Source: an uncultured Pirellulales bacterium (GTDB lineage Bacteria; Planctomycetota; Planctomycetia; Pirellulales; Lacipirellulaceae). Taken from it: a stretch of 9,846 nt of DNA. Shown here one piece after another: positions 5,853 through 9,846 of the stretch (position 1 is its first letter; each line of letters begins with the position of its first letter). The position numbers and the translations under genes are program-made. Below the pieces are notes generated by a model, which did not search any database, was not told the DNA's origin, and saw nothing but the letters and a program-made list of their open reading frames with translations. Location: NCBI GenBank assembly GCA_947258835.1, contig CAMYJY010000054.1:1-9846 (forward strand), in the 5' to 3' direction.

Positions 5853-7781
5853 TTAATTTCCGTTCGGGTATGTTTCTGGCTGAGCTCCAGCCGTCCTGCA
5901 TTGTACAACATGATCCACAAGATAGCACAGCAGGTGGCGGAGGGGGGCCGGCTCGAGGGCGTCGGCAATCCGTGCGGCCTGCTGCCGGTATTTTTCGACC
6001 AGCTGGTGTGCTTCCTGGAAGACCCCTGCCTGATGGTAAAGTTGCTCCACACGGACGAGGCATTGTTGCGTGTCCCGCGGAGGAGGCGGAACGGTGCCAG
6101 CGATGAGCTGGCACAACGCACGGCGATCTGAGGGGCCTAAATTTTTGAGCGCCAGCGCCCACAAGAGTGTGGGGCGGCCTCCCAGAATGTCCAAGCCGGC
6201 CGAAAGTTTGTTGTCTTGGTCGCCCTGCCAATCCTGCAGGTCATTCAAAATCTGGAAGGCGATCCCCAGATGCTTGGCAAATTGCTGCAGCGGCGTTTCC
6301 AGGTCGGACAGCGGCATCGCGCAGCGGACGCCGCACAGCAGGGCTGCTTCAAAAGCGGGGGCCGTTTTCAGTGCATAAATGTTCAAGGCATCCTGGGGAG
6401 TCAGTTGCTTGTCCCGCGCGTCGCGCCACACCAGTTCTGCTCCCTGGCCCTCACTCAGTCGCAAATGGGCAGCAGCCAATCGATCCAGAATGTCACCCAC
6501 GACTGCTGCCCCCAAGGCCCCGATGTCCTGACTGACCAAGCGATATCCCAAGCCGATGAGAAAATCGCCGACGTTGACGGCGACCGGCAGTCCATACCTG
6601 CGGTGCAGGGCAGGCTCGCCGTAGCGGAAGTCGTCGTCATCCTCGATGTCGTCATGCACCAGCGAGGCTTTATGGAATGTTTCTACGGAAAGTGCCACAC
6701 GCCGCACAGCGTCGGGAACTTGCTGCAGCCGTTGGGCGCCTTCCGCGGTGGCTCCCACGCCACCGGTCAGCGCGTCGTAAGCGGCCAGGGTGATGAAGGG
6801 GCGTGCGTATTTTCCACCCTGGGCCAAAAAATCGCTGGCGATTCGTGCGGTCGCCGTCAGCGGATCCCCCGCGGCCGCTGAGGAGGAAGGTTGGGAGTCC
6901 TCCGGAGCGTCGCTAATTGTAATGGGTGGGGGCAAGAGCCGCTGCAGGTGCTCCCGCTCAAATAACTGCCGCGCGGTACGTAGCAAATAGACGTAGGTCG
7001 GCGCGTTGGGGCCGGGCGCCTGCTGCTGCAGGTGGATCATCTCTCGCACCCAAGCGGTGTCCGCGCGGGTGGGCTGGTCAGCGTGCGACAGGAGCGGCAC
7101 GGCCATCGCAGGCACACCGGTTGACAGAATCTTAGCGAGGGCTTTTTCCAGGACCTGCAGACAGGCCACGCCCACAATTGCATCCACGGTACCGCCGACA
7201 ATGGTCCGCAGCACGCGGGGAGAGCTATCCGTCACCAGGACCGTGTATCCTAGGGCTTCGGCCTGCGCCCGCAAATCGGCGAGGCTGCACGCATCGCACG
7301 TTTTAGGCTGTGGGTCCAGCGGATTGCAGTCTGCCATGTGTTGCACGCCATCCGGCAGCAGCAATAAACGTCTGCTCGGGGGCACGGCGGCCACCTGGGC
7401 TCGCCAAAACTCACTGGAAAGCGCCACCATGGTCCAGCCGACAAAGCCCTCAGGCTGTTGCTCTGCGCGCAGCAACTGACGGGCCGCCACTGCCAGCGCA
7501 GACGGACTCAAAGGCCGGTTGGGATCGATGCTGGATGCCATGTGGCGGCACACTGCCCGCAGGCGATTTCGCAGTTCGGGGGCGGCTGGGACATCCTGGA
7601 GATGCGACGTGTGATGCAAGGAACCCGGGTGGCATACGGCAGCTGGTAGGACGCCATTGGCGGTTGCCGAGGCATCTGCGGTGATCGCTGGGGCGTCAAC
7701 ATCCTCGTGCGATGGGCCAGGCGCTGAGAGCGAACCATTACGGTGTGCTCTGCCGGATGTGCCTGTTTCTGCACGCGACAC
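5853..7781 (-). CDS. DUF116-like domain fused to trans-isoprenyl diphosphate synthase
   Basis: A 642-residue protein, about twice the usual 300-350 of a prenyl synthase. The C-terminal half (about 305-625) is a polyprenyl synthetase: GGKYARP (322-328), the first aspartate-rich motif LVHDDIEDDDD (374-384) followed by R386 and LHRRYG, KT at 472-473, and the second motif FQILNDLQD (509-517), where the usual first aspartate is Asn513. It should condense isopentenyl diphosphate with an allylic diphosphate; chain length cannot be read. Residues about 135-255 resemble DUF116: LLLPDGVQHMADC, cysteines C152, C162 and C165, and the hallmark AIVGVACLQVLEKAL (C207). DUF116 has conserved cysteines but no established function. 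Residues 1-65 look disordered. The start is GTG at 7781 with AAGGAG (7790-7795) 8 nt upstream. It lies 65 nt after the cyclase and 24 nt before the kinase. The DUF116 assignment is less certain than the synthase. Confidence 0.88.
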   Translation of the reverse strand: MSRAETGTSGRAHRNGSLSAPGPSHEDVDAPAITADASATANGVLPAAVCHPGSLHHTSHLQDVPAAPELRNRLRAVCRHMASSIDPNRPLSPSALAVAARQLLRAEQQPEGFVGWTMVALSSEFWRAQVAAVPPSRRLLLLPDGVQHMADCNPLDPQPKTCDACSLADLRAQAEALGYTVLVTDSSPRVLRTIVGGTVDAIVGVACLQVLEKALAKILSTGVPAMAVPLLSHADQPTRADTAWVREMIHLQQQAPGPNAPTYVYLLRTARQLFEREHLQRLLPPPITISDAPEDSQPSSSAAAGDPLTATARIASDFLAQGGKYARPFITLAAYDALTGGVGATAEGAQRLQQVPDAVRRVALSVETFHKASLVHDDIEDDDDFRYGEPALHRRYGLPVAVNVGDFLIGLGYRLVSQDIGALGAAVVGDILDRLAAAHLRLSEGQGAELVWRDARDKQLTPQDALNIYALKTAPAFEAALLCGVRCAMPLSDLETPLQQFAKHLGIAFQILNDLQDWQGDQDNKLSAGLDILGGRPTLLWALALKNLGPSDRRALCQLIAGTVPPPPRDTQQCLVRVEQLYHQAGVFQEAHQLVEKYRQQAARIADALEPAPLRHLLCYLVDHVVQCRTAGAQPETYPNGN

Positions 7782-7789
7782 TTATTCTT

Positions 7790-7795
7790 CTCCTT
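7790..7795 (-). promoter_or_regulatory. Ribosome binding site deciding a GTG start
   Basis: AAGGAG on the minus strand, 8 nt before the GTG at 7781, is the strongest Shine-Dalgarno in this gene cluster and fixes the non-ATG start of the fused prenyl synthase. Confidence 0.75.
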
Positions 7796-7846
7796 AAGTT
7801 ATTCGCCAATGGTCGAGACATGCCCTGCCGTCAGACAGAGCAAGCG

Positions 7847-9775
7847 CTAGCTGGAAGGCTTGGCAGGAGTTCTCTGCACTTTCAAAAATTGGTGGGCACT
7901 GGCGAGGGCACGCGTGGCAAAAATCTGAGGACACAACCGCTCATCGTACCATAATTTAGCCAAGTAAAAACCGATGTGCGTGGGTTCCGCGGGCCTGCCG
8001 TCTAGCACCGCCGCGACGAGCCAAGCGAGGCCTCGGCTCACGCTCGCGGCGATTTCCGGGCTTTGCTCACACCGAGGTAGGAGGGCCTCGATGGCCACAG
8101 CCGTTTCTACCACGCCGCTTGCCGTGCGGTTTCCCGCAGACGCGTCTCCCGCCGGTCCCCAGCCCCCCTCGGGCAACTGACAGCCAACCAGCCAGTGGGC
8201 CGCGCGACGTGCCGATTGTGTTGGCCCGCAGCCCAGCTGCTGGTACATTTGCAGAACTTGAGCGGTCGCATAAACCGGGTTGACCTCCGCGGTGGGCAGC
8301 GGATTGCCAAACCACAGCGGGTACCAACACCTATCTCCCTGCTGCCCTCGCTCCACACACTGCTGGCCCCGACGCATGGCGAGACGCAAGCCGGTAAATA
8401 GCGCCGGCTCCTTTTTTTCCAGGTCCAGTCTTGTGGTCCAGACGTGGAGCGCTCGCAAGACTTGGGCGGTAAGATCAGGACCACTACGACGATCCGCCAA
8501 GTTTCCCCAACCACCATCCTTGTGTTGTGACTCGAGCAGCCAGGCCAATGCCAGGCCAACCGATTGCCTGACTTGCTCACGCAGCGGTGGGGGACTCGCG
8601 TGGTACGTGCCTGCCACAGCCAGTAAAGCGGCCGCCGTGTCCTCGGCAGTTGGCAGCCCACCCCTGCGATCGGTCCAGGACCATCCGCCCAGGGGCCGGC
8701 CAGTTTCCCGGTGCTGGAAACGATGTTGGCACTCCAGCAGCCAAGCCGACGCCTCCTGCAGGTTTTCTGCCAGTAGATTTTCTGGTAATGCTGGCTCTGC
8801 CGTGGTTTGCTTGTCGGGCACGCTCGGCAGATCCACGGCCAAGGCCGTCAGTGCTTGCGATGTGTTCCAGGTTGCCATGTTGGTACTCAGGGGCCAACTG
8901 CCGTCTGGGCGGACACCCGCCAACAAAAATTCAATACCGCGACGTGCCACGGGGTGTTCTGTACGACCTGTACTTACCAAACTCATGACGACAAAGCTCG
9001 TCAGCGGTGTGGTCTCCAAAAATCCGCCACTGTCCGGCTGACGTGCCTCCAAAATCTGCAAACTGGGCTCCACCGCCGCATGGCGTAGCCAACGGACGAA
9101 CGGATTGCGGGGTGGCGCATGATAAAATCGCGTGGTGCCCGCAGCCACCGACGCGGAGATGGCATAGCAGGCTGCGGGGCGGCAGTGCCTGGAGTACTTT
9201 TGCGGGAGGCAGGCCAACTCAAAGGGCACAGCCGGGACTTTCCGCCAGGGAACCATGTCGGCCAGGGCGCAATTGGCCAGGATGGGTGCCACACAGGTTT
9301 TGTCTCCTTGGTGGTGGCGCCGCAGTCCAGCGATACCGCCCTGGCTGGCGACATAAGCGTTGGCCCGTTCCAACAGACCGGCATATTTGGCGGGTACCGC
9401 GGTCAGGTGAAAGGCGGCTTGTACCAGCATGGTGGCGGCAATATTGGAGGCACGACGGTCCGTATCCCCCCAACCGCCGTCCTCATTTTGTTGCTTCGCC
9501 AACCAGTGCAGTGAGTGGAGGAGTTGCTCGCTTAAGTCACCGCGAAATATTTCGTCCGCGTGGGAAGGCTCCTCACCGGGGGTGTAGGCCGGCAAACCGC
9601 CATTGGTCCCATCCTGTCGGGCGAGCACCAGGGCACTGATGGCTGTAGCGGTTGCCAGGGGAGAACTGGAAAGTTCACCGGTCCAATGAGAGGCCGAATT
9701 ACGCTCGGCCAATAACTGCCTGCGGGCAGTTTGATGAGCGGCGGTCAGCCGCTCATAATCCACGTGGAGAGTCAT
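7847..9775 (-). CDS. Class II terpene cyclase, squalene-hopene cyclase-like, variant DxDD
   Basis: A 642-residue alpha/alpha-barrel protein close to the normal length of squalene-hopene cyclases. QW-type repeats are visible at about 88-102 (LHWLAKQQNEDGGWG), 281-294 (LLAGVRPDGSW), 342-366, 408-424 (WLLESQHKDGGWG) and 525-540 (WLVGCQLPEGGWG). The C-terminal IGFYLAKLWYDERLCPQIFA (601-620) matches the family's GDFY...YFP end, and GELSSSPLATATA (33-45) is an N-terminal signature I associate with this cyclase group. The proton-donating DxDD appears as T-A-E-D (376-379, within PTAEDTA). The last aspartate is kept, the central one is Glu and the first is Thr. It is probably a cyclase of a linear isoprenoid supplied by the adjacent synthase, but the product is not predictable and an inactive or repurposed enzyme is possible. 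No signal peptide or obvious membrane helix. The ATG at 9775 has no Shine-Dalgarno. It is the first gene of the minus-strand cluster within the window. Confidence 0.87.
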   Translation of the reverse strand: MTLHVDYERLTAAHQTARRQLLAERNSASHWTGELSSSPLATATAISALVLARQDGTNGGLPAYTPGEEPSHADEIFRGDLSEQLLHSLHWLAKQQNEDGGWGDTDRRASNIAATMLVQAAFHLTAVPAKYAGLLERANAYVASQGGIAGLRRHHQGDKTCVAPILANCALADMVPWRKVPAVPFELACLPQKYSRHCRPAACYAISASVAAGTTRFYHAPPRNPFVRWLRHAAVEPSLQILEARQPDSGGFLETTPLTSFVVMSLVSTGRTEHPVARRGIEFLLAGVRPDGSWPLSTNMATWNTSQALTALAVDLPSVPDKQTTAEPALPENLLAENLQEASAWLLECQHRFQHRETGRPLGGWSWTDRRGGLPTAEDTAAALLAVAGTYHASPPPLREQVRQSVGLALAWLLESQHKDGGWGNLADRRSGPDLTAQVLRALHVWTTRLDLEKKEPALFTGLRLAMRRGQQCVERGQQGDRCWYPLWFGNPLPTAEVNPVYATAQVLQMYQQLGCGPTQSARRAAHWLVGCQLPEGGWGPAGDASAGNRTASGVVETAVAIEALLPRCEQSPEIAASVSRGLAWLVAAVLDGRPAEPTHIGFYLAKLWYDERLCPQIFATRALASAHQFLKVQRTPAKPSS

Positions 9776-9776
9776 T

Positions 9777-9822
9777 GAGCCGAAAGGCTCCGGGGTGGGT
9801 AGGACTTGCCGGCGGATCCGCC
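9777..9822 (-). promoter_or_regulatory. Two hairpins in the leader of the cyclase gene
   Basis: GAGCC/GGCTC around four bases (9777-9790) abuts the cyclase start codon, only one base away, and occupies the place where a Shine-Dalgarno would be. A perfect 12-bp palindrome GGCGGATCCGCC (9811-9822) lies 20 nt further out. Together they could restrict ribosome access or form a binding site. The remaining bases up to 9846 show no gene. Confidence 0.3.
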
Positions 9823-9846
9823 TTGCTGATTCGAATAGTCACTAAC

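Noticed and set aside
8280..9041. 253-codon plus-strand frame antisense to the cyclase
   Set aside because: The antisense strand of a QW-repeat protein gives long open frames; the product is low-complexity and unlike any family. The same applies to 6216-6881 and 4677-5276.
9826..9846. tRNA T-arm-like ATTCGAAT near the right edge
   Set aside because: The flanking bases do not form a T-arm stem, and no acceptor or anticodon arm is visible before the window ends.

Overview
The window looks like chromosomal DNA of a moderately GC-rich planctomycete, most likely of the Pirellula/Rhodopirellula group. This is inferred from three things: a choice-of-anchor I exported protein, a squalene-cyclase-like protein next to a large polyprenyl synthase, and intergenic DNA packed with short GC-rich palindromes that have three-base loops. 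No mobile element, CRISPR array, rRNA or tRNA is visible.

Layout. Positions 1-826 hold no convincing gene. They carry a dense set of inverted repeats (117-176, 252-392, 445-482, 508-552, 606-621) and a possible promoter and leader ORF for the next gene. Positions 827-2431 (+) encode an exported, unusually cysteine-rich choice-of-anchor I domain protein. Its stop codon lies in the first of four perfect tandem 23-bp repeats (2421-2512). All remaining genes are on the minus strand. In order of transcription they are: a class II terpene (squalene-hopene) cyclase-like protein (9775-7847); a fused DUF116-like/trans-isoprenyl diphosphate synthase protein (7781-5853); a soluble PAS-PAS histidine kinase (5828-4092); a FixJ-type response regulator (4095-3424, overlapping the kinase by ATGA); the C-terminal remnant of a second FixJ-type regulator that has lost most of its receiver domain (about 3305-2913); and ribosomal protein S18 (2785-2543), which converges on the plus-strand gene.

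How the genes may work together. The cyclase, synthase, kinase and regulator are closely packed: 65 nt, 24 nt and a 4-nt overlap. The simplest reading is one transcript that makes and cyclises a polyprenyl chain and carries its own two-component control. The prenyl synthase has an aspartate-rich first motif and an NDLQD second motif, and carries an N-terminal cysteine-containing DUF116-like domain. The cyclase has PTAEDTA where squalene-hopene cyclases have the catalytic DxDD, so a product other than hopene, or different chemistry, is likely. This four-gene unit is the best candidate in the window for an undescribed system. The receiver-less regulator and the solitary rpsR downstream may be later arrivals or separate transcription units.
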